Assembly (NCBI RefSeq): GCF_964340395.1
Contig: NC_135553.1
Coordinates: 11,014,501-11,078,500, forward strand
Origin: Glandiceps talaboti
Taxonomy: Eukaryota; Hemichordata; Enteropneusta; Spengelidae
Direction of reading: 5' to 3'
Length of the DNA stretch: 64,000 nucleotides
Positions 63,986-64,000 of this stretch are shown in pieces. The notes below the pieces were generated by a model. That model made no database searches. It was given only the letters and a program-made list of their open reading frames with translations, and had not been told where the DNA came from. Numbering within the stretch: position 1 is the first letter of the stretch; each line of letters opens with the position of its first letter. The translations under genes and the position numbers were made by a program.

Positions 63986-64000
63986 AACCAATCTAATTAC

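Overview
The window is AT-rich, intron-rich animal nuclear DNA. Genes are split by GT-AG introns, microsatellites are dense, and small fold-back and MITE-like elements are common. The protein architectures (EGF + fucolectin-type F5/8C + C-type lectin mosaics, tandem cholinesterase-like carboxylesterases) suit a marine invertebrate such as a hemichordate, cephalochordate or lophotrochozoan. I cannot name the species from sequence alone. All exon models below were assembled by hand from splice sites, reading-frame phase and family similarity.

Left third (1-19 kb). An orphan carboxylesterase exon lies on the + strand at 93-286. A 13-exon gene on the - strand (533-11337) follows. It encodes a predicted type II membrane lectin: short cytosolic tail, one membrane anchor, five EGF modules, one fucolectin (FTP) domain, one C-type lectin domain and a Cys-rich tail. 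Between it and the next gene are dispersed-repeat copies and a broken duplicate (about 15.63-16.55 kb) of the promoter and first exon of the downstream esterase.

Middle (19-31 kb). A complete nine-exon carboxylesterase gene (19088-30203, +) encodes a 631-residue secreted, probably GPI-anchored enzyme with a recognisable Ser/Glu/His triad. Its introns hold a CATTA-type minisatellite, a SINE, a MITE and a fold-back element.

Right half (32-64 kb). Seven genes, all on the - strand, encode small membrane proteins. Six are inferred two-helix proteins or fragments of one, and one is a four-helix protein built from an internal 100-residue duplication. Three (32582-34201, 37713-39331, 51168-52764) carry two (P/L)PxY motifs, and in each a phase-2 intron lies between the two motifs. 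This looks like a locally expanded family of membrane adaptors for WW-domain (NEDD4-type) ubiquitin ligases, which I regard as the most interesting part of the window. The last member is cut by the right edge.

Elsewhere the sequence is mostly simple repeats and short dispersed repeats. No rRNA, CRISPR or true tRNA gene was recognised; tRNA-like boxes occur only in SINE-like elements.
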